Numbered from the stretch's first letter, positions 9,568 through 20,000 are shown. The stretch is 64,000 bases of DNA from SIAJ01 sp963773845 (GCA_963773845.1 CAVZCU010000011.1:434001-498000); one strand, 5' to 3'. The notes: generated by a model not told the origin, from the letters alone. Made by a program: numbers and translations.

Positions 9568-10334
9568 GCCCGGTCAACGCGGGATCGTTCGATGCCAATG
9601 GCAATGCGATCATTGAAAAGGACTTGAACAGTGGCTCAGTCGGATCGGTCAAAATTGGCTGGAGCCCGCAAACTAACAAGTTCGGTTTCGGCTTCGGCAA
9701 CTATGGCACCGAGTATATTTTCTCGACCGATACGTTCGCGCCCGGCCAATTCTATCATGTGGTGGCGACGTATGACGGCAGCACGTTCAGTCTCTATGTG
9801 AACGGAACGCTCGAAGCGTCGCGCGTACTGGCCAAGACGATCACCTATGACACGGCGATTCCGTGGACGATCGGTTCGAACGCAGGGATTTTCGGTTACG
9901 GCCGTCGGTGGCAAGGTACGATCGACGCCGTCGGCTTTTTCAACCGTGCACTTTCTCCCGCCGAGGTCTCGGCGCGAACGAATGCCGGGGCCCGATCCGG
10001 TGCGGTCATTCGCGGCAACTCGATTGGCATCAATGCAACGGGAACAGCCATACCCAACACCGGGTCGGGCGTCCGGATCGAAGCTGGAACACGCTTCACC
10101 CTGATCGGCGGCACAACGGCCGCGGATCGGAATGTCATCAGCGGCAACGCGTCGTTTGGCGTTCAGATCACTGGCGCTGGCAGTACGGGCAACACGGTTG
10201 CCGGGAATTACATCGGCACGGATTCGACCGGCACGCTCGACCGCGGGAATGCGATTGACGGCGTCCGCATCGAGGGCAGCGCCACAAACAATATCGTTGG
10301 CGGCGCAGGTTGCAGGCGCGGGCAACTTGATTAG
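9252..10334 (+). CDS. Giant protein fragment 10: beta-helix repeats with fourth LamG domain
   Basis: Beta-helix text (NTIAGNSSNGVLVSGD) is followed by an intact LamG domain at about 9370-9990. It runs from GLVSHFPFDSSTQDALG through HVVATYDGSTFSLYVNG to the exit GFFNRALSPAEVSART. Beta-helix coils then continue (AVIRGNSIGINATGT to ATNNIVGG). The register is lost near 10,310. This is the best preserved LamG copy in the 5-14 kb stretch. Confidence 0.7.
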   Translation: MPNATGVNFSSAPLNTVENNTIAGNSSNGVLVSGDTTLNDGLVSHFPFDSSTQDALGANNPTATNAVTFGAGQTGNGISLGSGGYVEIADNSSLDNQQFSLEAWVSPVNAGSFDANGNAIIEKDLNSGSVGSVKIGWSPQTNKFGFGFGNYGTEYIFSTDTFAPGQFYHVVATYDGSTFSLYVNGTLEASRVLAKTITYDTAIPWTIGSNAGIFGYGRRWQGTIDAVGFFNRALSPAEVSARTNAGARSGAVIRGNSIGINATGTAIPNTGSGVRIEAGTRFTLIGGTTAADRNVISGNASFGVQITGAGSTGNTVAGNYIGTDSTGTLDRGNAIDGVRIEGSATNNIVGGAGCRRGQLD

Positions 10335-10509
10335 CGGCAACGATGCCAGTGGTGTGCGAATGAATGGGGCTGGCGTTTCCAACAGCGTCGTCCAGGGCAA
10401 CTTGATTGGCACCAATGCGGGCGGCGCCGCTGCCTTGCCCAACACCACCCACGGCGTGACCATCTTCTCCGGCGAGGCGCGAATACCGTCGGCGGGACGT
10501 CTGCCTTGA
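10132..10509 (+). CDS. Giant protein fragment 11: short beta-helix segment
   Basis: In register only from about 10,310 (VAGAGNLISGNDASGV) to about 10,475 (THGVTIFSGE). It bridges fragments 10 and 12 in a third frame and is not a gene by itself. Confidence 0.45.
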   Translation: MSSAATRRLAFRSLALAVRATRLPGITSARIRPARSTAGMRLTASASRAAPQTISLAAQVAGAGNLISGNDASGVRMNGAGVSNSVVQGNLIGTNAGGAAALPNTTHGVTIFSGEARIPSAGRLP

Positions 10510-11222
10510 CGCGTAACGTCATCTCCGGCAACACGGGCGTCGGCGTGTTTATCAGCGGTTCGGGAAGCGACAGCAATATCGTCCAGGGCAACTACGTCGG
10601 CCTGAACGCGGCTGGGACTGGGGCGCTTGGCAATATCGACAACGGTTTGCAGATCGACGGCGGGGCGAAAAACAACACCATCGGGGGCACGGCGGCCGGC
10701 GCTGGCAATGTCATCGCCTCCAACAACACCGGCATCCGCCTCCGTGCCGTCGGGACCACCGGCAACCTGGTGATCGGCAACTTGATCGGCACCAACTCCG
10801 CGGGCACGGCGGCCATCGGCAACATCCTCGACGGCATGCGAATCGACCAGGGCACCACGGGCAACACCATCGGCGGGACAACCTCTTCGGCTCGCAACAT
10901 CATCTCCGGCAACGCCCGGTTTGGCATCCTCATTACTGACAGTGGCACTTCCAATAATGCCGTGCAGGGCAACTACATTGGCACCGATGTCAACGGCACG
11001 GCGGACCTGGGCAACACCAGCGATGGCATCCACATTCAGGCCGCCGCGAGCAGCAATACGATCGGCGGCACGACCGCAGGCGCGGGCAATGTCGTCAGCG
11101 GCAATGATGGCAACGGCGTGACGATCACCGGTAGCGGGACGACGGGGAATACGGTCGCGGGTAATTACATTGGGACCGACCTGCGGGAACGGCAGCATTG
11201 GCGAACAGCGCCATCGGCGTGA
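10506..11222 (+). CDS. Giant protein fragment 12: beta-helix repeats
   Basis: About 230 uninterrupted residues of beta-helix repeats, from RNVISGNTGVGVFISG to TVAGNYIGTDL. The GNYIGT turns are spaced about 45-50 residues apart, with TIGGT turns between them. The frame fails near 11,185. Confidence 0.65.
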   Translation: MTRNVISGNTGVGVFISGSGSDSNIVQGNYVGLNAAGTGALGNIDNGLQIDGGAKNNTIGGTAAGAGNVIASNNTGIRLRAVGTTGNLVIGNLIGTNSAGTAAIGNILDGMRIDQGTTGNTIGGTTSSARNIISGNARFGILITDSGTSNNAVQGNYIGTDVNGTADLGNTSDGIHIQAAASSNTIGGTTAGAGNVVSGNDGNGVTITGSGTTGNTVAGNYIGTDLRERQHWRTAPSA

Positions 11223-11956
11223 ACATTACCGACCGGCGCATTATCGAACACCATCGGGAGGTCCGCCTCCGGTGCGCGAAACATCATCTCGGGCAACACC
11301 AATACGGGTGTTTTCATTACCGGGTCGGGAACGAACAGCAACGTGGTCGCGGGCAATTACATTGGCTTGAACGCGGCCGGAACCGCCGCCATTGCCAACC
11401 ATGCCGGCGGCGTCAAAATTCGGCGGCGCTGAGTCAAACCGCGTCGGCACGAACGCCGACGGCGTGAATGACGCCAACGAACGCAATGTCATTTCCGGCA
11501 ACGTCAGTTCCGACGGCGTTTCCATCGGTGGAAGGCGGGGACGAACCTCAACGTCGTAGCTGGCAATTATCTGGGTACCGATGTGACCGGCGCTTTGAGC
11601 GTCCCCAATAGCGACTCCGGCGTTTCCATTGTCTCGGGGGCACAGTTCAACCGCATCGGCACCGACGGCCTCAAAGGCGCGACCCTGGATGCGGTGGAAC
11701 GCAACATCATCGCGGGAAATGGCCTCGACGGCGCTACGGATCGAGGCGTCCAGCAACAACACGGTCGCGGGCAACTATGTCGGCCTGAACGCCAGCGGCG
11801 CCAATCTCAGCAACGGCGCGACGGGCATCATCATCCTGGCCGCCTCGCAAAGCAACACCATCGGCACGAACAGCGACGGCGGGCGATGCCGACGAACGGA
11901 ATGTCATTGCGGCGAACACCACTTACGGCGTCCTCATAACCGATGTTGGGACCAGT
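11223..11956 (+). pseudogene. Giant protein fragment 13: beta-helix repeats scattered over three frames
   Basis: Beta-helix text can be followed across frames: ARNIISGNTNTGVFITGSG near 11,275-11,335, then GNYIGLNAAGTAAIAN, NRVGTNADGVNDANERN near 11,435-11,485, SVPNSDSGVSIVSGA near 11,600, and NTVAGNYVGLNASG near 11,760. At least five frame changes occur in 730 bases. No single frame covers it. Confidence 0.5.
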
Positions 11957-12379
11957 TTGAACAAAGTGGCCGGTACTTACGTGGGCACCGACGCCACCGG
12001 AACGCTGGACCGCGGCAACACGCTCGACGGCGTTCGCATCCAGAGCGGCGCGACGAACAATACCATCGGCGGGACAGCTAGCGGGGCCGGCAACGTCATC
12101 AGCGGAAACAACGGCAATGGCATGACGATCACCGGCAGCGGAACAACCGGTAACACGGTGGTCGGGAACCTGATCGGCACGAACGCGGCCGGCACGGCGG
12201 TGCTCGGCAATTCGGGCAACGGCGTATCGCTAGTCAATGCGGCTGCGAACGCGATCGGCGGAACGGCGGCTGGAGTGGGCAATGTCATTAGCGGTAACGT
12301 CGGCAACGGCGTTAGCGTCACCGGGAACGGAGTGTTCCCCGGAGGCATTAGTCGGTTCCTGTGCGGACGGAACTGCTAA
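11957..12379 (+). CDS. Giant protein fragment 14: beta-helix repeats
   Basis: In-register beta-helix repeats from NKVAGTYVGTDATGT to GNGVSVTGNGVFPGG at about 12,345. A LamG domain then begins but is immediately frame-broken (see next entry). Confidence 0.6.
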   Translation: MNKVAGTYVGTDATGTLDRGNTLDGVRIQSGATNNTIGGTASGAGNVISGNNGNGMTITGSGTTGNTVVGNLIGTNAAGTAVLGNSGNGVSLVNAAANAIGGTAAGVGNVISGNVGNGVSVTGNGVFPGGISRFLCGRNC

Positions 12380-12868
12380 CGACTCCCATTGGCAGCAACA
12401 ACGGTAGTCTCCACAGGGGGGACCACTTTTGTTCCGGCGTCTCGGGGCAAGCGTTTAACTTCGATGGCACGGGTTATGTGAAGTCCCCGACAACGCCAGC
12501 CTGAACCAGCCAAAGTCCACGGTCGCGGGTTGATTAAGCCGGTCTTCACAGGACGGCCGGCGACTCGCCGGCGATTTTGACACGATCTTCACCAAGGGCA
12601 ATGGGGCCGGATTGGGCTATGGTCTGTGGACGATCATGGACCCCACTGCCCACCCGTTCCAAGCTCCTCCCGGTGGAGTTCCCCTAGGCACGCCGTCGTT
12701 TTATGCCGACATTAGCGGTAGCGGGCAGGCATATACAGCCCAGTTCCGTTGCCGAATGACGGGCAATACCATCACGTCGCCGGTAGCTACGACGGCACCA
12801 CGATGCGACTCTACATCGACGGGGTTAAGTCGCGAGCACCGTTGTGGGTTCGATAATCAACACGTCGG
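12380..12868 (+). pseudogene. Giant protein fragment 15: frame-broken fifth LamG domain
   Basis: LamG-like pieces are readable in several frames: NNGSLH near 12,400, SGQAFNFDGTGYV near 12,440-12,480, DDFDTIFTKGNG-like text near 12,570-12,605, and a region with PFQAPPGGVPLGTPS (12,655-12,700). The domain ends near 13,020 with the usual switch back to GNQVQGNLS beta-helix text. Several indels are needed to restore it. Confidence 0.45.
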
Positions 12869-13708
12869 TTGACGCATCAATCGGCGGTGAGCCATTTGGT
12901 CCGCCCTTCGACACGCTGGCCGTGCGGCGATCGACGATGTTCTCCTGGCCGATCACCGCGCTGTCGGCCGGCGATATCCAAACGCTTGTCGCGGCTCGGG
13001 GCGAGGGAACGCTCGGGAATCAAGTTCAAGGCAATCTATCGGCCGGATAAGACTGGAACAATCGATCTGGGCAACACTGGCGATGGTGTTCACATCGACG
13101 GCGCAGCGAGCGGCAACCTCATCGGCGGCTCGATGGCCGGGGCGGGCAATGTTATCAGCGGCAATAACAGCGACGGCGTCGAGATCAACGGGAGCAGGGG
13201 TACCACCGGCAATACGGTGAACGGCAACCGCATCGGAACGAATGCCAATGGCACCGCCGCCGTCGGCGACTCGAATAACGGAATCTTCGTACTGGGCGGC
13301 AACAAACACGCGTATCGGCGGGGACACTCTCGAAGGCCGCAATGTCCTTTCCGGAAACGTCTTCGGCGGCATTCGATTGCAGGCGGTTCCGGGGCGATCG
13401 TAACCGGAAACTACATCGGGCTGAATGCGGCCGGCACGGCGGCGATCGCAAACTCCGGCGATGGAATATGGGTGGACGCGATGGCCGCGGTCCGGATCGG
13501 CACCGATGGGGACGGGGTGAACGACACGGGCGAGCGGAACGTCATGCCGGGAATGGCCAGCAGGGAATTGTCGCCGGGAACGCGACGATCGGAACCGTTA
13601 TCGCTGGGAACTTCATTGGCACTACTGCAGACGGCCTGGCACCGATCGGGAATGGCCCAAGCTTCCCCGGCATCAAGTTGTACCAGAACACGCAAAACGT
13701 GCGGGTAG
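12869..13708 (+). CDS. Giant protein fragment 16: beta-helix repeats
   Basis: In register from about 13,045 (TGTIDLGNTGDGVHI) to about 13,300, out of register to about 13,385, then in register again to about 13,550 (RIGTDGDGVNDTGERNV). It marks the transition from the NTIGG class of coil to the RIGTDGDGVND class, in which an acidic DGDG loop replaces the TIGG turn. Confidence 0.55.
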   Translation: MTHQSAVSHLVRPSTRWPCGDRRCSPGRSPRCRPAISKRLSRLGARERSGIKFKAIYRPDKTGTIDLGNTGDGVHIDGAASGNLIGGSMAGAGNVISGNNSDGVEINGSRGTTGNTVNGNRIGTNANGTAAVGDSNNGIFVLGGNKHAYRRGHSRRPQCPFRKRLRRHSIAGGSGAIVTGNYIGLNAAGTAAIANSGDGIWVDAMAAVRIGTDGDGVNDTGERNVMPGMASRELSPGTRRSEPLSLGTSLALLQTAWHRSGMAQASPASSCTRTRKTCG

Positions 13709-13869
13709 GCACGAATGGTGATGGGACAGGTGACGTGGCCGAGCGGAACGTCATCTCCGGGAAGCAGCGGACCCGGCCTTCAGATCGAAGGCGGTTCCGG
13801 GTTCGTCGTGGCCGGAAACTACATGGGCCTAGGCGCCGATGGGACCACCAAGGTAGCGAATACCGGTAA
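13342..13869 (+). CDS. Giant protein fragment 17: beta-helix repeats
   Basis: In register from about 13,555 (GIVAGNATIGTVIAGNFIG) to about 13,760 (GDVAERNVISG). It is a bridge between two pieces in the neighbouring frame and contains one GTNGDGTGD acidic loop. Confidence 0.45.
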   Translation: MSFPETSSAAFDCRRFRGDRNRKLHRAECGRHGGDRKLRRWNMGGRDGRGPDRHRWGRGERHGRAERHAGNGQQGIVAGNATIGTVIAGNFIGTTADGLAPIGNGPSFPGIKLYQNTQNVRVGTNGDGTGDVAERNVISGKQRTRPSDRRRFRVRRGRKLHGPRRRWDHQGSEYR

Positions 13870-14140
13870 CGCCGGGATCGTGGTTACGGCGGGGGCCGCA
13901 GGCACCCGTATCGGCACTGACGGCAACGGGGTGGCAGACGCTGAAAAGCGCAATGTCATTAGCGGCAATAGCCAGGAAGGGATTCAAGTTGAAGGGACTG
14001 GGACGACGGGAACTGTGATCGCGGGGAACTATATCGGGACCACGGCGCGGGAACAGCAGCCGTTGGCAACTCCTTCTCCGGTATTCTGGTCTGGGCGGGT
14101 GCAACCAACACACGTGTCGGGACGAATGCCGACGGAGTGA
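13715..14140 (+). CDS. Giant protein fragment 18: beta-helix repeats
   Basis: In register from about 13,765 (SGPGLQIEGGSGFVVAGN) to about 14,050 (TGTVIAGNYIGTT). It includes the acidic loop RIGTDGNGVADAEKRN. The frame is lost near 14,050. Confidence 0.55.
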   Translation: MVMGQVTWPSGTSSPGSSGPGLQIEGGSGFVVAGNYMGLGADGTTKVANTGNAGIVVTAGAAGTRIGTDGNGVADAEKRNVISGNSQEGIQVEGTGTTGTVIAGNYIGTTAREQQPLATPSPVFWSGRVQPTHVSGRMPTE

Positions 14141-14624
14141 ATGACCAATTCGAGCGCAACATTATCTCGGGGAATCGCAGCAAGGCGTTCGAATTGAGGG
14201 AACTGGGACAAACCAGAACGTTGTCGCCGGCAACTTCATCGGGACTAACGCCGTTGGCACTTCTGCTCTGGGCAACGCCAGTGTTGGGGTCTACGTCTTC
14301 AATGGACCGCAACTCAATCGGATTGGCGAAGGAGGAACGGAGGCGTGCCCCGACAGCCGCGCGGAACATCATCTCGGCAAATGGCGGAAACGGCGGCATT
14401 GTCATCCAGAGCACAACCAGAACACGGTCGCCGGCAACTACATTGGCACCGATGTAACCGGCTCGGCCGCCATTGCGAACGGATTCAGCGGTATCTACCT
14501 TTTTCAGGCCAACCAGACGATCGTCGGCACAAACAGCGACGGGTTCGGCGATTCCTTCGAACGGAATGTCATTTCCGGCAACATTCACAACGACGGAATT
14601 ACCATCGACACGAGCAACAACGTT
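14141..14624 (+). pseudogene. Giant protein fragment 19: beta-helix repeats in mixed frames
   Basis: Readable pieces include DQFERNIISGNR near 14,145, ARNIISANGGNGGIVIQS near 14,360-14,410, and SAAIANGFSGIYLF near 14,465-14,505. From about 14,440 the text is in the frame that continues into the next long fragment (VGTNSDGFGDSFERNVISGN). The long open frame therefore really begins upstream of its first start-like codon at 14,625. Confidence 0.45.
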
Positions 14625-17021
14625 GTGATCGCCGGCAATTACATCGGCGTGGACGCCACGGGGACCGTTGCCCTGGGGAACAGGGGTGACAGTGGCGTGT
14701 TCGTGACGGTTGGCAACGCCATCCGCATCGGCAGCAACGCTGACGGCGTGAACGATACGGGCGAGCGCAACGTTATCTCGGCCAATGTCCGCGGCATAAC
14801 GCTCTTTGGCGCGAACACGTTCAACAACTCGATTGCCGGGAATTACATCGGGACCAACGCGGCCGGGACTGTCGCCCTCGGGAACACAGAAAACGGAGTG
14901 AAGATCGTTTCGGGGGCCCACAACAACACCGTTGGTGGGGCGAATACAGCACTGCGGAATGTGATCTCCGGCAACGCCGGCAATGGCATACTAATCAGCG
15001 ACGTCGGGACGAATAACAACATCGTCGCCGAGAACTACATCGGGCTGAACGCGGCCGGGACGGCCGGGCTGGCGAACTCGAACCGCGGGGTGTACGTCCT
15101 CGGCGGGGCGGCCGGCACCCGGATCGGGACCGACGGGGACGGGGTGAACGACGCGGCCGAGCGAAACGTGATCAGCGGGAACGGGATCGAGAACGTATGG
15201 ATCGAGGGAGTTGGGACCGACGACACGGTGATCGCCGGCAACTACATCGGGCTGAACGCGGCCGGGACGGCCGGCATCCCGAACGCGAGCGGGGCCGGGC
15301 TGGCGGTGAATGCCGGGCCAAAGCGGACCCGGATTGGAACCAACGCCGATGGGATCGCGGACGCGGACGAACGGAACGTCATCTCCGGCAACCGAGCTGA
15401 GGGGCTGCTGGTGGCCGGGCCCAACACCCAGTTCACCACGGTGGCCGGGAACTACATCGGGACCAACGCGGCCGGCACGGCGGCCGTCCCCAACCTGTGG
15501 GTCGGGATCCAGGTGCGGACGGCCCCGACCGACACCCGGATCGGGACCGATGGGAATGGCGTGAATGATGCGACCGAGCAAAACGTCATCAGCGGAAACA
15601 ACTCGACGGGGGTGTTCATCCAGGGGGCCGGGACTGCCCGGACGGTGGTCGCCGGAAACCTCATTGGGCTGAACGCGGCGGGGATCGCCCTCGGCAACAA
15701 TGGGTACGGGGTCCACGTCGCCGCCGGGGCCACGGACACGCGGATCGGAACCGACGGGTCGAACGACGGGTTCAACGCCGCCGAGCGCAATGTCATCAGC
15801 GCAAACAACGGTCACGGCGTGCTCATCACCGACCTCGGCACCGATCGATCGGTCGTCGCTGGCAACTACATCGGAATAAATGCCGCCGGAACCGCGGCGA
15901 TTGGCAATAACGGCGTGCCCGTCGGCGTTGTCAACGGCGCAAAGGATACTCGGATTGGCACGGATGGGAATGGCGTGGGCGATACGGCGGAACGGAACGT
16001 GATGTCGGGAAATCTATGGGAAGTCTTGGTCGAGGGAACCGGAACGGACCGCACCGTCATCGCCGGCAATTACATCGGCACCAATGCCGCCGGCGACGCC
16101 GCGATTGGCAACGGCGCCGGAATCACGGTCCGATACGGGCCCCACGACACACGAATCGGCACCGACGGCAACGGCAACGGCTTCGACGGCAATGAGCGCA
16201 ACGTCATCAGCGGCAACAACTGGGTCGGCATACAGGTTCAGACGACATTGTGGAACGGCCAGATGCCCGCCGGCGGTGTGACCACGGACCGCACCGTCAT
16301 CGCCGGCAATTACATTGGTTTGAAGGCTGATGGCTCAGCGCCGCTCGGAAACGCGAGCGCTGGTATTTACATCCATGACATGCCGACCAACACGCGCGTT
16401 GGCACGGACGGAAATGGTGTGGCCGACGACCTGGAGCGAAACGTCATCAGCGGCAACCAGTACACGGGAGTATATGTTGCGGGCTGGGATTACATGAATC
16501 TCCTGGTAGCCGACCAACTCATTTCCGGCGCGATTCCTCGGACGATGGCAACCGCGACTGTCTCCACCGCGGATTACTCCGATGTTACGTCGACCTCTCC
16601 CGGCAACTGGACATTCGACAATCCTGTCCCCGGTGGTGGCGGCGACTTCTATGTCATTCGATCGACTGGCACGATCCAAGTTAACACCGCCGGCGCCTAT
16701 ACGTTTGCGCTCAGTGGCGACGACGGCGGCCGATTGCGAATTGATGGCGCTGACGTCGTTGTCGACGATTCTGGGCACGGTTTCGCCGATCGATTTGCAA
16801 CGGTCAATCTCGGTGTCGGCACGCACACATTTGAATGGATCGGGATGGAGTACAATTTCGCGGCTGGATGGGAATTGTCAGTCGCGGTCGGCAGCGGGCG
16901 AACCGGTCCGGTCACCGAAGCAAATGGCTGGCGCGTGCTGGCGCGGCCAACGCATTGCCACAAATTGCACTTCAGGGAAGTATCGCTTCCACCGCGTATT
17001 ACGCGAATCCTGGGCCCCTGA
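14625..17021 (+). CDS. Giant protein fragment 20: acidic-loop beta-helix repeats and PA14-like domain
   Basis: About 600 residues of beta-helix coils mostly carry loops such as RIGTDGDGVNDAAERN. The D-x-D-x-D-G-x-x-D spacing resembles calcium-binding loops. At about 16,500-16,910 a PA14-like domain follows (FYVIRSTGTIQVNTAGAYTF, then GDDGGRLRIDGADVVVDD and HTFEWIGMEYN). PA14 modules occur in extracellular proteins that bind or process carbohydrate. The frame is lost near 16,940; the last 25 residues are read-through. GTG 14,625 is only an in-frame start-like codon. Confidence 0.75.
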   Translation: MIAGNYIGVDATGTVALGNRGDSGVFVTVGNAIRIGSNADGVNDTGERNVISANVRGITLFGANTFNNSIAGNYIGTNAAGTVALGNTENGVKIVSGAHNNTVGGANTALRNVISGNAGNGILISDVGTNNNIVAENYIGLNAAGTAGLANSNRGVYVLGGAAGTRIGTDGDGVNDAAERNVISGNGIENVWIEGVGTDDTVIAGNYIGLNAAGTAGIPNASGAGLAVNAGPKRTRIGTNADGIADADERNVISGNRAEGLLVAGPNTQFTTVAGNYIGTNAAGTAAVPNLWVGIQVRTAPTDTRIGTDGNGVNDATEQNVISGNNSTGVFIQGAGTARTVVAGNLIGLNAAGIALGNNGYGVHVAAGATDTRIGTDGSNDGFNAAERNVISANNGHGVLITDLGTDRSVVAGNYIGINAAGTAAIGNNGVPVGVVNGAKDTRIGTDGNGVGDTAERNVMSGNLWEVLVEGTGTDRTVIAGNYIGTNAAGDAAIGNGAGITVRYGPHDTRIGTDGNGNGFDGNERNVISGNNWVGIQVQTTLWNGQMPAGGVTTDRTVIAGNYIGLKADGSAPLGNASAGIYIHDMPTNTRVGTDGNGVADDLERNVISGNQYTGVYVAGWDYMNLLVADQLISGAIPRTMATATVSTADYSDVTSTSPGNWTFDNPVPGGGGDFYVIRSTGTIQVNTAGAYTFALSGDDGGRLRIDGADVVVDDSGHGFADRFATVNLGVGTHTFEWIGMEYNFAAGWELSVAVGSGRTGPVTEANGWRVLARPTHCHKLHFREVSLPPRITRILGP

Positions 17022-20000
17022 ATCTGTCGATCGCCGGCAATTACATTGGCACGAACCCGAGTGGCACGGGCGCTATTGCGAATTCCGCCCTCGGCATCTT
17101 TCTCCTCTATCGCGCCAATGGTGTCCACATCGGGACCCCAGCAAGCGGCGCGGCGGACGCTCGATTCCGAAACATCATTTCCGGTAACGCAGGCCCAGGC
17201 ATCGATCTCAGTGGGATCGACGTCACAAGTAACACAATTTCCGGCAACTACATCGGCGTCGACGAGACGGGCCAAAACCCAATCGGAAACACCGGCGACG
17301 GCGTCGCCATTTCGGCGCAGAGCTTTGGCAACACCATCGGCGGTAGCACCGCCGGGACGGGCAACGTCATTTCGGGCAATACCCAATCGGGGATCGCCAT
17401 TTCGGGACCATCGGGCGCGGTACCCAATCCGACTCATTGGTTCAAGGCCGACGGCGACACGGTTGACTCGATCACCGGCGCATTGGCAAGCGTATCCGGG
17501 AACATTGCTTACCCGGCGGGGGTGCATGGTGCCGCGTTCGGGTTCAATGGCGACGGCAGTTACGTCGACACGGGCGCTCAGGTCTTCGGTACAAGCGATT
17601 TCACCGTCTCGTTTTCGTTACGCACCATCGACACCGGCATTCAATTCGTATTCGGGAACCGTTCCACCCTCGGCCACGGCAATTTCTTCAATGCGCGCTT
17701 GTGGCATGGTGCATTGAACGTTGAGCTCGATCAATCCGGCTCGAATTACAACCCCCTAAACGGCCATACGCTGATCAACGATGGCGACTATCACCAAATC
17801 GTTGTTACACGCTCGGGAACGCTCGCGTCGGTCTACATCGACGGCCTGCTCGAGATGAGCGGCTCGACGAGCGGCGTAACGAATTTGACCAGTACCGCGC
17901 CGTTTGTAATCGGCAGCGTTCCGTTCGTACTAAACGAGCCAAAGCTGACCGGTTCGATCGATGATTTCCGCATTTTCAGCGAGGCGCTCAGTCTGAATGA
18001 AATTCGGGCTTTGATAGGGGGTGACAACGTTATTCAAGGGAACTGGATCGGCACCAACGCCGCGGGGAATGTGGCGCTAGGCAACGGGGTTAATGGCGTA
18101 AGCATCTCTGGCTCGGCAGACAACCTCATTGGCGGGGCCGCGCCGGCCATGCGAAACATCATCTCGGGCAATACGGCTAACGGCGTGTCCATCAACGGTG
18201 GCGGCTCGACCGGTAATGTCGTTGCCGGCAACTACGTCGGCCTGAACGTGGATGGGACACAGGCGTTGGGTAACCAGCAACAAGGCATCTACATAACCGG
18301 CGGCGCAAGCAACAACACGATTGGCGGCCTCACTTCGACGCCGGGAACAGGGCTAGGAAATGTCGTCTCCGCGAATGGCTACAGCGGCATCATTGTCCTT
18401 GGTTCGAGCAATAACGTCATCCAAGGCAATATCGCCGGCCTGAATGCGGCCGGCAACGCGGTCTTGGGAAACACATTCCAAGGCGTGGGGTTCGTTTTCG
18501 GCGGCACGGGCAACACAGTGGGCGGGACTGCCCCAGGTGCACGCAATGTAATCTCGGGCAATAACGGTGGCGGCACACAGGGCGGCATGGCCATCGGCGC
18601 TGGCGTGACGAATACGCTGGTCCAGGGCAACTACATCGGCACGGATATCACCGGCACCATCGCTCTCGGCAACACCGCTGGCGGAGTTGAGATCCTCGGC
18701 GCGAGCAACAATACGATCGGCGGAAACACAGCCGCGGCCCGCAACGTCATCTCCGGCAATAGCGTCTACGGCATATCGATCCTAAACGCCGTCAACTTCT
18801 TCGGGTACACCGGTCCGTCCACGGGCAATACTGTGGCCGGCAACTATATTGGCACGGCATCAGACGGTACGAGTCCGCTTGCAAATAGTGGCGATGGCGT
18901 GATTATCAGCAATGGAGCGAATAACAACACGATCGGCGGAATATCCGGCACTACGGGGAATGTTATCGCGTTCAGCGCATTATCGGGCATCACAGTCGAT
19001 GGCGCCACGACCTTGCACAACTCGCTCCGGCAGAATTCCCTATTTGCCAACAGCGGCGGCAGCATTGCATTGACCAACGGCGGCAACAGTGGTCAGGTCG
19101 CACCCGTGATCGTTGCCGCGGTTGGCGGCGATTCGACGCGGATCATTGGCACTCTCGCGGCCGGGGCAAATACTTCGTATGTGCTTGAATTCTTTGGTTC
19201 GCCTACCGCAGGCGACGCGAAGCAATTCCTTGGCTCACTCACCGTCACCACCAACGACAACGGTAACTCGACCTTCGAGGCCGTGTTCGACATTCCTCTC
19301 GCCTTTGGCAGCCAGGTTACGGCCACGGCCACTCGTCTCGACACCGGCGACACCTCTGCCTTGTCCCCAAGTGTGGCCGCGGCCGCGGCGATCATCACAG
19401 GATTCCCGTCGGCGATTTCCGAAGGGACCCCGGTGACACTCACCGCGTTCACCGCGGCCGACCCCGGTGGCGGTCAAAGTCTCGCATACGATTGGGACGT
19501 GCTCAAGAATGGGGTCGAATTCGCCCGCAGCGTCGAGGCGTCGATCACATTCGTCCCGGACGATGAAGGCACCTATTCGGTCAGGCTCACCGTCATTAAT
19601 ACTCAATCGACTAATGCCACCGTCGGGCCGCTGTCCTTCGATGTGATCAATGCCGATCCGGCAGTGCAAATCGTTGGCGCACCGTCCACGGTCGCGGTGG
19701 GGGCGACCGTCAGCCTGCACAGCGAGGCGAACGATTCGGGCGCCGCCGACGTTCTCAGTTACGCGTGGACGGTCCGCCAGAACGATGAAAATGGGCCCAT
19801 CCTTGCTTCCGGCGCCGGCCCCGACTTCACGTTCGGCGTCAACACCGGCGGCTTGCTCTATGTCTCCTTGACGGTCACCGACGGCGACGGTGGATCGGAT
19901 ACACGTTCGCTCGTGATTTTTGCTCAAGGCGGCGCCCCGGCGGCCACGGTTCTCGTACCGCCGACCGGCCAGGAAGGGACGCCGGTTCGCGCCACGGCCG

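Larger units (their letters stand above)
2..19080 (+). repeat. Parallel beta-helix repeat array
   Basis: Dozens of degenerate coding repeats (about 45-50 residues, roughly 140-150 bp) follow the pattern NTIGGTxAGAxNVISGN, then GVxIxGxGTTGN, then VVxGNYIGTxAxGT. A second class replaces the TIGG turn with RIGTDGDGVNDxxERN, dominating 13.4-16.5 kb. LamG, propeller and PA14 cassettes interrupt the array. It reads as a right-handed beta-solenoid. Confidence 0.85.

Noticed and set aside
9636..11198. 520-residue minus-strand open frame
   Set aside because: Antisense to beta-helix repeats, with periodic low-complexity protein following the 150-bp period of the opposite strand.
2..19080. CRISPR-like array suggested by regular repeats
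   Set aside because: The repeats are coding, degenerate and longer than CRISPR repeats, with no unique short spacers and no cas genes.
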